A DNA stretch of 64,000 nt, taken from positions 274,367-338,366 of the forward strand of contig JBCBSU010000001.1 of NCBI GenBank assembly GCA_039818985.1, given 5' to 3'. Made by a program: the position numbers and the translations under genes. Positions within the stretch are counted from its first letter, which is position 1; each line of letters starts with the position of its first letter. Positions 54,200 through 63,559 of this stretch are shown one piece after another. Below the pieces are notes generated by a model that was not told the origin of the DNA, searched no databases, and was given only the letters and a program-made list of their open reading frames with translations. The DNA comes from Pseudomonadota bacterium (GTDB taxonomy: Bacteria > Pseudomonadota > Alphaproteobacteria > Sphingomonadales > Sphingomonadaceae).

Positions 54200-54630
54200 A
54201 CCGGATTTGCGGCCTTACCGTCGCCCTGGCGGTCGAACACGCCGCCAACCCATAGGGCCCAGATGATGATCAACGGCTGTGCCAATAGCCGTGGACCGTG
54301 ATAGCCCCAGCCGAGCGTCTCGCCACCGACGGATATTCCGGCAAATGCGTGGTAGAAATTGGCCGGCCAGACGCACAGTGCATAGAGCGCCAGGCCAATG
54401 CCTGCCGCGCGTCGGAAGCGTGGCAGAGTCAGGCCAATAGCCCCCAATATCTCGGCCACGCCGGTAAAGGCGATGATGAATTCTGGCATCGGCACCCAGG
54501 GCGGAGTGATCATCAGAAACGGCTCGGGGCGGAGCAGGTGCAGCACCCCGGCGGCAAAATAGAAGACCACCATCAGCCAGCGGCACAAGGTGCGCAACAA
54601 TGACCCTTCATGGGTTGCAACCATGACCAT
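54196..54630 (-). CDS. DoxX-family membrane protein
   Basis: A 144-residue protein with four hydrophobic segments (about 14-34, 47-68, 73-92, 112-130). FYFAAGVLHLLRPEPF, GVAEILGAIGL and GLALYALCVWPANFYHAF are DoxX-like. DoxX proteins are small four-helix membrane proteins of varied or unknown role. A second in-frame Met six bases in is an alternative start. The stop overlaps that of the convergent kinase gene (CTAA at 54196-54199). Confidence 0.82.
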   Translation of the reverse strand: MVMVATHEGSLLRTLCRWLMVVFYFAAGVLHLLRPEPFLMITPPWVPMPEFIIAFTGVAEILGAIGLTLPRFRRAAGIGLALYALCVWPANFYHAFAGISVGGETLGWGYHGPRLLAQPLIIIWALWVGGVFDRQGDGKAANPV

Positions 54631-54736
54631 ATTCTCCTGTCAATGCTGTGGCATAATGCAGCTTTGTTTCGCGCTCGCAAGCCATAGCGTGCTGTGATAT
54701 TGCCGTAGCGGGCGGATGATATGAGAGGGAAAGCAC

Positions 54737-55600
54737 TTGCTGTATAACCGATTATTGATTGGCTCTGTTCTGGCCGCTGCCCTGACCATGGGCTTTGTCG
54801 CCCCGGCTCATGCCTCGTTCAACGATCAGTTTGTTTGCGAAGCGCTGGGTGATGTCGAGGCTATTGTCATCATCTCGTCCGAGGATAGCCGCAATGCCTC
54901 GGTGCAATTCACCAGCTCCGCCGATAGCGGCGCGGGGGAGACCAGCACCGTTGCCATGCGGCAGGTACTCTCCGCATCGGGTGTCCGCTATGAAGGTGAG
55001 AATGTCAGTTTCCACGCCAAGGGCAATGAAGGCCTTTTGACCGACGACATGCTGACAACGCGGTGCCGTTTTGCCGGGGAAATGCCGCAACCGGATGATA
55101 TCACCGCCATTCGTGCTGATATGGTCGGGCGATGGGCCGGCAAGCTGGAATATCGCGATTATCAGAGCGATCAATGGTTCCCGTTGCCCGTGGCAGTGAC
55201 AATAACCGCACTGCCCGATCCGGTAACCTATCTCACCCTGGCCGCCTATGACGATGGCGCGGGCGGCATAGTGCGCACCAGCACGCTGACCATGCTGGCC
55301 AATGCCGGTGATACCGAATATTACACCCAGTATCGTACTGGCCGCGAGCCGGTATCCTATACCAACAGCCTGCAGGTTGTCACCGCAAGCGACAGCAGCC
55401 ACTGGACCATTGTCGCCACCCGCAAGGGCATGGATGATAACCGACCGGCAATCATCAAGGAAACCAGTGTACGCGATGGCGATACGATCACGACGCTGAA
55501 AGAAGTGCACTTTGTCGATAATCCCGATGCCGATGACTGGCTGGTGCGCAACCGCGTGACGCTGACCTATGCAGGCCCGGCTGAAGACATGGCGGAATGA
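54737..55600 (+). CDS. Exported protein of unknown function, TTG start
   Basis: A 287-residue protein with a clear signal peptide (LLIGSVLAAALTMGFVAPAHAS, cited by its ends LLIGSV and APAHAS). No ATG is usable: an in-frame stop lies just upstream and the first internal ATG would cut the signal peptide, so TTG at 54737 is used, with GAGAGGGA upstream. The mature part is beta-rich (GRWAGKLEYRDYQSDQW, VTITALPDPVTYLTLAAY). I do not recognise the family; a lipocalin-like fold is conceivable. The following gene starts 17 bases on. Confidence 0.72.
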   Translation: MLYNRLLIGSVLAAALTMGFVAPAHASFNDQFVCEALGDVEAIVIISSEDSRNASVQFTSSADSGAGETSTVAMRQVLSASGVRYEGENVSFHAKGNEGLLTDDMLTTRCRFAGEMPQPDDITAIRADMVGRWAGKLEYRDYQSDQWFPLPVAVTITALPDPVTYLTLAAYDDGAGGIVRTSTLTMLANAGDTEYYTQYRTGREPVSYTNSLQVVTASDSSHWTIVATRKGMDDNRPAIIKETSVRDGDTITTLKEVHFVDNPDADDWLVRNRVTLTYAGPAEDMAE

Positions 55601-55616
55601 CGGGCAGGCGCGACCG

Positions 55617-56147
55617 TTGAAAAAGTCCCTGCAACATCATTTCGCCTACCCGCTGGCCGATGTGGTCAACCTGTTCCTCGATGCCGATATATTGTGCCAG
55701 ATGATGGTCGATCTCGGCAATCGCGATGTCAGCGTTACGGTGGAGCCGAAAGATGACGACCGGGTGGATATTGCCATAATCCGCACCGTGTCGGCCGATC
55801 CGCCGGCGCTGATCCGGGCGATAACCGGTGACTGGGTCGAAGTGCACCAGCAGGAGCGCTGGACTGGCCTCGCCGGTGCGGGTGAGCCGGATGCTGCAAT
55901 TTCGGTGCGGATGATGATGGACCCGATCGGCAAGCCGGCCAGAGGCAGCGGCACGCTGCGCTTTACCGAGGATGCAGCGGGCGAAACACGATGCGCTGCT
56001 ACAGTTGAAGTCACATGCTCGGTGCCGCTGGCTGCCACCCTGGTCGAGCGGATGATTGTCAGTGACAGCATCGAATTGCTGTCGCAACAATTTGGTTATG
56101 TCGACAGGCTGCTTGCCGAACGGTCATCGGCAGCCCGCACTGGATAA
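55617..56147 (+). CDS. DUF2505 family protein
   Basis: A cytosolic 176-residue protein matching DUF2505: LQHHFAYPLADVVNLFLDADILCQ at the start (ends LQHHFAYP and ADILCQ) and CAATVEVTCSVPLAATLVERMI. TTG at 55617 starts right before the conserved part; an ATG at 55569 would overlap the upstream gene by 32 bases. SRPBCC-like fold is likely. Function is unknown. Confidence 0.75.
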   Translation: MKKSLQHHFAYPLADVVNLFLDADILCQMMVDLGNRDVSVTVEPKDDDRVDIAIIRTVSADPPALIRAITGDWVEVHQQERWTGLAGAGEPDAAISVRMMMDPIGKPARGSGTLRFTEDAAGETRCAATVEVTCSVPLAATLVERMIVSDSIELLSQQFGYVDRLLAERSSAARTG

Positions 56148-56158
56148 GGGACAGGGTA

Positions 56159-56710
56159 ATGCATCTCTTCAAGACGCTCCTGCTGCTCTCGGCGCTTTCA
56201 GCGTGCGCCGCACCTTCGGGTAATGGCAATGCCGCCTTGCCGTCCGAGCCTGAGGTGGTGAATGAAACCATAGCGGTTTCGCATAAGGGGCTGTCTGGCG
56301 TTGGCGGTGATGCGCTGCGCTATGGTACGCCGCGCGATGCTGTCATCGCCGTTTTGCAACCGCATTTCGACCCGCCACTGAGTATCACCACCAATGAGGA
56401 ATGCGGCGCCGGCCCGATCGTGTTCGTCAATTATGACCTAGTCAGCCTCAATTTCCAGCAGGGCGTATTTGTCGGCTGGTGGTTCCGTACCGAATCCGCG
56501 TTGAGAACCGACCGCGGCATCGGCCTTGGTTCGCGCTGGAGCGAGGTGCAGGCAGTCTATCCGCAAGTCGAAGAACAGCGCGACAGCACATTGGGCCGGG
56601 AATTCTATATCCTTGACGATGGACAGCATATCTCCGGGCTGCTCGACGGTGATGGCGATGATGCGCTGGTGACCGATCTATGGGGCGGCACAAACTGTAT
56701 TTTCCGTTGA
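56159..56710 (+). CDS. Hypothetical lipoprotein
   Basis: A 183-residue protein with signal peptide MHLFKTLLLLSALSAC; the lipobox LSAC places the lipidated Cys at residue 16. The mature part has GTPRDAVIAVLQPHFDPP, GVFVGWWFRTESALRTDRG and GSRWSEVQAVYP, which read like repeat pairs, and two conserved-looking cysteines. No known family. It follows DUF2505 by 11 bases. Confidence 0.72.
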   Translation: MHLFKTLLLLSALSACAAPSGNGNAALPSEPEVVNETIAVSHKGLSGVGGDALRYGTPRDAVIAVLQPHFDPPLSITTNEECGAGPIVFVNYDLVSLNFQQGVFVGWWFRTESALRTDRGIGLGSRWSEVQAVYPQVEEQRDSTLGREFYILDDGQHISGLLDGDGDDALVTDLWGGTNCIFR

Positions 56711-56777
56711 TCTATGGTGTCCATGCTTGTCGCGGTACAGGCTGGCAATTATGCGCCCTCGCTCTTATCTGGTCGCC

Positions 56778-57263
56778 ATGACAATCGAAACCGATAGCAA
56801 TGGGGGCGTCACGCCGCTTCCGCTCTGGCTAGGTTATGCCGGGCTGCTGCCGCAACTGGCCTGTCTTGCAGCGATCTTCTCCGATAGTGACACCCAATGG
56901 GCGGCACAGGCAGTCGCCTTCGGCTATGGCGCGCTGATCTTCAGCTTTCTCGGTGGCCTTTGGTGGGGGCTGGCGCTGGGCCGACGAGAGGCTCCCAAAT
57001 GGATTTATGCTGCGGCGGTATTGCCCAGCCTGATTGCGCTGCTGCTATGGTTGCCCTGGGTCTATGGCGAGGACTGGCCGGGACCATCTATGATCGCGCT
57101 GGGCGGGCTGATCCTCGCATCGCCGCTGATCGATCGCGCCATCGGCCAGAGCCTTGTCCTGCCCAATGGCTGGATGCGGCTGCGCTGGCATTTGTCGCTC
57201 GGCCTTGGCCTCGCGACATTTGTCATCGGCATGCTGTCGGTCCAGCCCGTGATGCCTGTCTAG
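56778..57263 (+). CDS. DUF3429 family membrane protein
   Basis: A 161-residue protein with four or five hydrophobic segments; [19 protein letters not shown] and [21 protein letters not shown] are DUF3429 signatures. A start 51 bases upstream is in frame but without family sequence. No function is known. Its TAG overlaps the stop of convergent ung (CTAG at 57260-57263). Confidence 0.85.
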   Translation: MTIETDSNGGVTPLPLWLGYAGLLPQLACLAAIFSDSDTQWAAQAVAFGYGALIFSFLGGLWWGLALGRREAPKWIYAAAVLPSLIALLLWLPWVYGEDWPGPSMIALGGLILASPLIDRAIGQSLVLPNGWMRLRWHLSLGLGLATFVIGMLSVQPVMPV

Positions 57264-57979
57264 CCGTCGGGATTTTCAGGCAGCGACCAGTCGATGGCAC
57301 CGCGGCCATTATCCTGAAGAAAGCGGTTGGCAGCGCTGAAATGGCCGCAGCCGAAAAAGCCGCGATGTGCCGAGAGCGGCGAGGGATGCGGTGCGCTCAG
57401 CACCAGATGGCGGCTGGTATCGACAAAACCGGCCTTTTTCTGCGCATAGCTGCCCCATAGCAGGAACACCACCGGCTGCGCGCGGTCATTGACCACATGG
57501 ATCACCGCATCGGTGAACTGTTCCCAGCCTTGGCCGCGATGCGATGCGGCCTGATGTGCCTGTACCGTCAGCACGCTGTTGAGCAGCAACACCCCCTGTT
57601 TCGCCCAATGGGTCAGATGGCCATGGCGCGGCGGGGTTAGGCCGAGATCGCGCTCCATCTCCTTGTAGATATTGACCAGCGAGGGCGGCGGCGCGACGCC
57701 GGGCGGCACCGAAAAGCACAGGCCATGCGCCTGACCCGGCCCGTGATAGGGGTCTTGCCCCAATATCACCACCTTGACGCTGTCGACCGGGGTCAGATCG
57801 AGGGCATGAAAATACTGGCTGCCCTTGGGGAATATCCGCTTGCCCGCCTGTTTTTCGCGCAGCAGAAAGGCCTTGAGCGCGGCCATATAGGGCGCGCGAA
57901 ACTGGTCCGCCAGTGCGGCTTTCCAGCCATCCTCCAGCGCGACATTCTTCAGATCGGCAGGGGCTGCCGGGGTGGTCAT
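57260..57979 (-). CDS. ung: Uracil-DNA glycosylase, family 1
   Basis: Ung removes uracil from DNA. The 239-residue product has the catalytic water-activating motif [18 protein letters not shown] (around residues 74-91), LLLNSVLTV, and the uracil/DNA-minor-groove loop [18 protein letters not shown]. The start is the ATG that overlaps the SDR stop (ATGA), so the two are co-transcribed. Confidence 0.95.
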   Translation of the reverse strand: MTTPAAPADLKNVALEDGWKAALADQFRAPYMAALKAFLLREKQAGKRIFPKGSQYFHALDLTPVDSVKVVILGQDPYHGPGQAHGLCFSVPPGVAPPPSLVNIYKEMERDLGLTPPRHGHLTHWAKQGVLLLNSVLTVQAHQAASHRGQGWEQFTDAVIHVVNDRAQPVVFLLWGSYAQKKAGFVDTSRHLVLSAPHPSPLSAHRGFFGCGHFSAANRFLQDNGRGAIDWSLPENPDG

Positions 57980-58788
57980 TCGGCCGCCTTGCCCGCCAGC
58001 TGCGCGCCAATGCCTGCAGTCATGGTGAACAGCATATCGGGGTTGCTGTGGCGCAGCTCGGCGGCGTTGCGCTCCATGCCTTCGGCGATGAGGACTTCCG
58101 GGATGCCATTTTCCACGCCTCCGAGAATCTGGCGGGCGCATTCGGCCGGGTCGAGGCCGTTTTCGATGGCCTCGTCGGATTCGCCGAGCTTCTCGCCTTC
58201 GCCAGTCAGCGCATTGCGCGCAACATTGGTCTTGACCGATCCCGGCAGCACCGTGGTGACGCCAATGCCATGTGCCTGGCTCAGCTCGGCGCGCAAGGCA
58301 TCGCTATAACCGATCAACCCGTGCTTGGCAGCACAATAGGCGGTTCGCAGCGGTACGCCGATGCGCCCGGCGACCGAGCTGATGGCAATCATATGACCGC
58401 TGCCATGCTGCACCATATGCGGCAGCAGAAGTTGCGTCAGCCAGATCGGCGCCAGCAAATCGGTGTCGATAATCGTCTTGTAGACATGCGGTTCGGTATC
58501 AAGCGCCAGACTGCGCTGGCTGATCCCGGCATTGTTGACGAGGACATCGACATGACCTTGCCAGGCCACAGCCTTTTCGACCGCGCCAGGCAGCGCGTCC
58601 CAGTCGGTGGTGTCGAAGGTGATACTGGTGGTGGCTGTGTCCAGCTCTGCAGCAAGCGCATCAAGTGCATCCTGCCGACGCCCCGACAGAATCAGCTTTG
58701 CGCCCTGCGCGGCCAAGGCCCGTGCCAGGGCCGCGCCGATCCCCGATGAAGCCCCGGTAATCCACACTGTCTTGCCGCTGAAATCCAT
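57976..58788 (-). CDS. Short-chain dehydrogenase/reductase
   Basis: A 270-residue Rossmann enzyme. The cofactor motif is [16 protein letters not shown] (around residues 9-24), then NNAG in [12 protein letters not shown], the catalytic Ser in ISSVAGRIG, and YxxxK in [11 protein letters not shown] classical SDR with unknown substrate. The start is preceded by GGAGGAG. It is the first gene of an operon with ung. Confidence 0.9.
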   Translation of the reverse strand: MDFSGKTVWITGASSGIGAALARALAAQGAKLILSGRRQDALDALAAELDTATTSITFDTTDWDALPGAVEKAVAWQGHVDVLVNNAGISQRSLALDTEPHVYKTIIDTDLLAPIWLTQLLLPHMVQHGSGHMIAISSVAGRIGVPLRTAYCAAKHGLIGYSDALRAELSQAHGIGVTTVLPGSVKTNVARNALTGEGEKLGESDEAIENGLDPAECARQILGGVENGIPEVLIAEGMERNAAELRHSNPDMLFTMTAGIGAQLAGKAAE

Positions 58789-58930
58789 GTCGCCATCTCC
58801 TCCGGTCCGTTTTCTCGCGCCTATTTCATGCGGCATTTCCCCTGGCCAAGGCAAGAGGTGATCGCGTGCTCTTGGTCAAGTCGGCGGTAAATGTAAAATG
58901 GCAGGTATCAGGGATTGATTCGGGGGGGCA

Positions 58931-60169
58931 ATGAACATCATCAACCGCTTTGCGGACAGCGCCACCGAGCGTGACTATATGGTGCATGAACGCGACGCGA
59001 GAATTCCGGCGACGCGCGCGCTGATCCTGATCGGCATCGTCACCTTCATCTCCTATCTCACGCTCAACCCGATGTATTTTCCGCGTGAAGGCGTGATCGA
59101 ATATACCATCGCCGCCGGCTGCTTCATGGCGGTGCTTGCGCTCTATTTCTGGTTCACATTCCAGCGCTTCTATCTCGAGCGCGGCTGGGTCGATGTGGTG
59201 CTGTTCAGCGGGCTGACGGTGTCGATGGTGCTGCTGATAGAGGCGCTGGCCAATCAGGCGGAGATCACCGGTATCTCGCGCTTCGGCATGGCGGTCATCA
59301 ATATGGGGATATTGATCGTCTTCGCCAGTATCGGCTTTGTCGCGACCACCCGGCTGTTTCTCGCCTGGGCGTTTACCCTGTTACTGCTCTATCTCGTCTT
59401 TCTGATTCAGGCTGATCGTGCCTTTGTGTCCAAGGTCTATACCCTCACCAACTTCACCACCTTTTTCACCTTTGCTGTTTTCGTCAACTGGGACATAGAC
59501 CGCCGTGCGCGTAACACCTTCACCGCTAATCTGGCGCTCGAAGAGGAGAAGCGCAAAACCGAGAATCTGCTCTACAATGTCCTGCCTGAACAGGTCGCGC
59601 TACGATTGAAATCGGGCGAGGCGGTGGCCGATGCCTTTTCCGATGTCAGTGTCATTTTTGTCGATATTGTGGGTTTTTCGGGTCTCGCCAAAACGCTGTC
59701 TCCCGGGCATCTGGTAAAGACGCTCAACCGCTTCTTCCTCACCGCCGATGAATGTGCCGAACGCCATGGCGTCGAAAAGGTGAAGACCATCGGCGATGCC
59801 TATCTCGCGGTCTCGGGCGGCACTGCCTCGCCCGGCAAGGATGCCGACGCGGCGATCGATTTCGGTCGCGAGCTTGTCGATGCGATGCGGCGCATGGCCG
59901 AGGAGACGGGGATCGATATCAAAATACGCATCGGCATCCATACCGGCCCGGTTGTCGGCGGTGTCGTCGGCTCCAGCCGTATGGTCTATGACTATTGGGG
60001 CGACACGATGAACATCGCCAGCCGGATAGAGGGTGTTGCCGAACATAATGGCATCGCCGTGTCCGCCACAACCTATTATCAGGTTGCTTCGAAAAAGGAT
60101 TTTGATGGACCGGAAACGCTGGTGCTCAAGGGGGTTGGCGAGACCGAGATTTACCGTCTCAACGTCTAG
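58931..60169 (+). CDS. Membrane class III adenylate cyclase
   Basis: Makes cAMP from ATP. The 412-residue product has about six hydrophobic segments (residues 28-190), a short helical linker and a C-terminal cyclase domain. Metal residues are D245 (VDIVGFSG) and D289 (TIGDAYLAVSG). K285 (VKTIGD) and D358 (YDYWGDTMN) are the adenine-selecting pair, which predicts adenylate rather than guanylate cyclase. The signal sensed by the membrane part is unknown. Its stop overlaps that of the photolyase-like gene (CTAG, 60166-60169). Confidence 0.9.
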   Translation: MNIINRFADSATERDYMVHERDARIPATRALILIGIVTFISYLTLNPMYFPREGVIEYTIAAGCFMAVLALYFWFTFQRFYLERGWVDVVLFSGLTVSMVLLIEALANQAEITGISRFGMAVINMGILIVFASIGFVATTRLFLAWAFTLLLLYLVFLIQADRAFVSKVYTLTNFTTFFTFAVFVNWDIDRRARNTFTANLALEEEKRKTENLLYNVLPEQVALRLKSGEAVADAFSDVSVIFVDIVGFSGLAKTLSPGHLVKTLNRFFLTADECAERHGVEKVKTIGDAYLAVSGGTASPGKDADAAIDFGRELVDAMRRMAEETGIDIKIRIGIHTGPVVGGVVGSSRMVYDYWGDTMNIASRIEGVAEHNGIAVSATTYYQVASKKDFDGPETLVLKGVGETEIYRLNV

Positions 60170-61398
60170 AGGAGACCGCGCGTCGCGAGGATCTCCGGGA
60201 TGCGCTGCTTCAGTTTGAAAAAGCCACGCGAAGCATGCGGCCAGACGGCGCGATCATAATCGCGCAGCATGGTCTGCACCCTGATCCCTGCATCGGTGAG
60301 GGAATGCCGCCAGCCGTGCCAGATATCGTTGAGCGGGCCGGTGGGAATGTGCGGCATGACCAGTATTTCGACCCCGGACTGCTGCATCGCAGCGATCACC
60401 GTCCCGGGATTGGTGACGCTGGCTGTCGGCGCATTCCAGTGCGAAGCCGCCCGTTTCAATGCATCGGTAATGGCGTCGCCGGTAAACTGCGCTACTGGCA
60501 CCTCCGGAGTCCAATAGGGCAGTGTCTGTCCCGGCGTCAGGCCCAACACCAACTTAGGAGTCTTGTCACTCAGCGGCAGCGTCTCGGGCGAACAGTCCTC
60601 GCCATGCAATAGCAGCGCAAAATCGCCGTTGATCGGCGCATTTTCGGGCATGTCCGGCATCAGACGCGGATATTCCACATCCTCGCTGAGCGACGCGGCG
60701 TCTTCGACCAGTCCAGTAGGGGAAAAGCGGCCATCGCTGTAGCGTTCGATATTGCTGCAGCGGGCCAGATAATGCTTGCCCTTGGTGTGCAGCCCTGCGA
60801 CCCAGCGCCAGGACAGCGTATTCGATGCGGCATCGCCATCGAGCAAATGGCTCAGGAAGAAGTCGGCACCGAGCTGCCAAGGCAGGCGCAGGGTGAAAAT
60901 CCAGATGCTGGCGAACCACATACGTGCATGGTTATGCAGATAACCATGTGTCACCAGCTTGCTTGCCCAGGTGTCGAAACAGTCAATCCCGGTGCGGCCC
61001 TGCACCGCTTCATCATAGGCGGTTTTGTGCCCGCTATTATCCGCCAGCCTGTGATGCCATTCGGGAACCTGCCTTGCATAGTCTGCCCATACTGCCGGGC
61101 GGTGTTCGAGCCAGCCGCGAAAATAGCCGCGCCAGAAAATCTCGGCGATAAACTTTTCGGCTGCGCCTGCATCATGCTGTTCCAGTGTCGCGCGCAGCAC
61201 TTCTTCTTCGGTGATCAACCGGTGACGGATATAGGGCGACAGGCAGGAGATATTCTCGCGCCGCGCCGGGCCGTAATCGAAATTGCGGCTGTCGGCATAG
61301 GCCTTGCCGGCGCGCGGCAGGAACGCCGCCAGCTGTTCCTTTGCGCGGACATGACCGGCGTGAAATGCCATCGGATCTGAGCGGGCAGTGCTGTTCAT
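60166..61398 (-). CDS. Cryptochrome/photolyase-family protein with altered domain order
   Basis: The FAD-binding helical domain lies in the N-terminal half of the 410-residue product: LSPYIRHRLITEEEVL, HNHARMWFASIW and DGDAASNTLSWRWVAG are photolyase FAD motifs. It lacks the usual N-terminal alpha/beta antenna domain; instead an alpha/beta-like part follows at the C-terminus (about 275-410: VEILVMPHIPTGPL, GIRVQTMLRDYDRAVWPH). This is an inverted order. ATG at 61398 is used; ATG at 61407 and further starts are in frame. Confidence 0.82.
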   Translation of the reverse strand: MNSTARSDPMAFHAGHVRAKEQLAAFLPRAGKAYADSRNFDYGPARRENISCLSPYIRHRLITEEEVLRATLEQHDAGAAEKFIAEIFWRGYFRGWLEHRPAVWADYARQVPEWHHRLADNSGHKTAYDEAVQGRTGIDCFDTWASKLVTHGYLHNHARMWFASIWIFTLRLPWQLGADFFLSHLLDGDAASNTLSWRWVAGLHTKGKHYLARCSNIERYSDGRFSPTGLVEDAASLSEDVEYPRLMPDMPENAPINGDFALLLHGEDCSPETLPLSDKTPKLVLGLTPGQTLPYWTPEVPVAQFTGDAITDALKRAASHWNAPTASVTNPGTVIAAMQQSGVEILVMPHIPTGPLNDIWHGWRHSLTDAGIRVQTMLRDYDRAVWPHASRGFFKLKQRIPEILATRGLL

Positions 61399-61520
61399 CC
61401 GGCGCATGTGGCCCTTGTTCCGGCCAATCGCAAGATGACAGCGGCGCTGGGACTTGTTTCGCCGCCGGGCGCGCGATAGAGAGTTGGCCCCGTTCCTAAA
61501 CATCTCTTGCAGGACCATCA

Positions 61521-62660
61521 ATGACAGCTTCGACCCAACCCGTTCCGGTGATCTCCGCCACCGGCCTGTTCACGCCGGAACAGGCGATCAGCAATGAAGA
61601 GCTGGTCGAGAGCTTCAACCGCTATGTCGATCTTCACAATGAACGCCATGCCGACGCCATCGCCGCAGGCGAGGTGCAGCCGCTTGAGAAAAGCTCGGTC
61701 GAATTCATTGAAAAGGCGAGCGGCATCAAGTCGCGCTATGTGCTGTCGAAAGACCCAATCCTTGATCCGGAAGTGATGTGCCCGCGTCTGCCCGAACGGC
61801 CCGATGAAGACATTTCCATCCTCGCCGAGATCGGTGTCAAGGCGGCGCGTCAGGCGCTGGAAAATGCCGGGCGCGAGGCCACCGACGTTGACGCCGTACT
61901 GGTCGCCTGCTCCAATCTGCAGCGCGCCTACCCCGCCATCGCGGTGGAGATTCAGGATGCGCTGGGTATGGAGGATGGCTTCGGTTTCGACCTCAATGTT
62001 GCCTGCTCCTCGGCGACCTTCGGATTGCAGACAGCGGCGGATTATATCCGCTCGGGCAGCGCGCGTTCGGTACTGGTGATCAATCCGGAAATCTGTTCCG
62101 GCCATCTCAACTGGCGCGACCGCGACAGCCATTTCATCTTCGGCGACGTTGCCACCGCGATACTGGTCGAGGACAGGGGTATCGCGCCCGCCGCGCATTG
62201 GGAGATATTGGGCACCAAGCTGAAGACGCAATTCTCCAACAATATCCGCAATAATTTCGGCTTTTTGAACCGCACCCATCCCGAGACGCGTGACGATGCG
62301 GACAAGCTGTTCGTGCAGGAAGGGCGCAAGGTGTTCAAGGAAGTGGTACCGATGGTGGCGCAGATGATCCTCGAGCAGATGGAGCGACTGGGCATTGACA
62401 GCAGTGATTTGCGGCGGCTGTGGCTGCATCAGGCCAATGCCAATATGAACCGGATGATCGCGGCAAAAGTACTGGGCCATGAGGCCAGCGCCGATGAAAG
62501 TCCGACGGTACTCGACAGCTATGCCAACACTTCATCGGCCGGCTCGATCATCGCCTTTCACAAGCACAGCCAGGATATCGCACCCGGAGAGAAGGGCCTG
62601 ATCTGCTCCTTTGGTGCGGGCTATTCCGCCGGTACGGTGTTCGTGCAGAAGGCTGCCTGA
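61521..62660 (+). CDS. Beta-ketoacyl-ACP synthase III family protein
   Basis: A thiolase-fold condensing enzyme of the FabH group. Catalytic C162 is in NVACSSATF, H303 is in LWLHQANANMN, and N336 is in SYANTSSAGS, all three being the expected triad. At 379 residues it exceeds FabH (about 320) through insertions around residues 30-60 and 235-260 (NNIRNNFGFLNRTHPETR). A starter-unit or specialised acyl transfer role is possible. It is immediately followed, with one base of overlap, by the alpha/beta hydrolase. Confidence 0.9.
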   Translation: MTASTQPVPVISATGLFTPEQAISNEELVESFNRYVDLHNERHADAIAAGEVQPLEKSSVEFIEKASGIKSRYVLSKDPILDPEVMCPRLPERPDEDISILAEIGVKAARQALENAGREATDVDAVLVACSNLQRAYPAIAVEIQDALGMEDGFGFDLNVACSSATFGLQTAADYIRSGSARSVLVINPEICSGHLNWRDRDSHFIFGDVATAILVEDRGIAPAAHWEILGTKLKTQFSNNIRNNFGFLNRTHPETRDDADKLFVQEGRKVFKEVVPMVAQMILEQMERLGIDSSDLRRLWLHQANANMNRMIAAKVLGHEASADESPTVLDSYANTSSAGSIIAFHKHSQDIAPGEKGLICSFGAGYSAGTVFVQKAA

Positions 62661-63559
62661 TGACCAGCTTTTCCGCCAGGATCGTCAATATCGTCCTGCG
62701 CCTGCGGGGGATCAAGAAAGTCTTTTCCAGCGAGGAAGGCGCGTTGAAAGGGGTCGCCGAAAACCGCAAAAATGGCCCCGCAAAGCCGCATAGCGCACTG
62801 CATGGCTTGTGCGATATTGGTGAAGAGAGAGTGGATGGCCATCTGGTCTATCATCTCACGCCCAAAACCGGTGGTTCAGATCATCATGTGCTCTATTTCC
62901 ACGGGGGTGGCTATGCGATCGACATCATGCCGGAGCATTGGAAGTATCTCGCCAAGCTGATCAAGGCGACCGGCGCATCGATGACCGTGCCAATCTATCC
63001 GATGGCGCCGGAGCATGACTGGAAACCGGCCTATGCCATGGCAGCGAAAGTCTATGCAGGACTACTGAGCCAGACCGAGGCGAAGAATATCTGCTTCATG
63101 GGGGATAGCGCCGGTGGCGGTTTCTCGCTGGCGCTGGCACAGATGATGCGCGATGAGGGCCAGCCTCTACCCGGACGGATTGTGCTGCTATCGCCGTGGT
63201 TGAATGGACTCGGAGATGATCCGGAACAGCTGGAGATCGCGCCGCATGACCATATTATCGGCATTGGCGGTATCCAGGCCATGGGCCGCTGGTGGGCCGG
63301 CGAGGGCGGTGATCCCGCTGCATTTCCGGTGAGTCCGATCAACCATGATATCCGCAGCTTGCCGCCTATCGGCTTGTGGAGCGGCACGCATGATATTCTT
63401 TATGTCGATGCCAAGGCGTTCAAGGCCAAGGCCGATGCCGCAGGTGTGGAATTCACCTATCGTATCTGGCCCGATATGCAGCATGTATGGATGATCCTGC
63501 CGATGAAAGAGGCGAATCAGGCCATTGGCGAAATCGCCGCATTCATGGGTAAAGCCTAA
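62660..63559 (+). CDS. Alpha/beta hydrolase, hormone-sensitive lipase type
   Basis: A 299-residue esterase/lipase-like protein. The oxyanion motif is FHGGGYA, the nucleophile S150 lies in GDSAGGG, and D and H are in GTHDILY and DMQHVWMIL. The first 60 residues carry no signal peptide. It overlaps the ketoacyl synthase stop by one base, suggesting a joint role, perhaps release or trimming of an acyl product. Confidence 0.88.
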   Translation: MTSFSARIVNIVLRLRGIKKVFSSEEGALKGVAENRKNGPAKPHSALHGLCDIGEERVDGHLVYHLTPKTGGSDHHVLYFHGGGYAIDIMPEHWKYLAKLIKATGASMTVPIYPMAPEHDWKPAYAMAAKVYAGLLSQTEAKNICFMGDSAGGGFSLALAQMMRDEGQPLPGRIVLLSPWLNGLGDDPEQLEIAPHDHIIGIGGIQAMGRWWAGEGGDPAAFPVSPINHDIRSLPPIGLWSGTHDILYVDAKAFKAKADAAGVEFTYRIWPDMQHVWMILPMKEANQAIGEIAAFMGKA

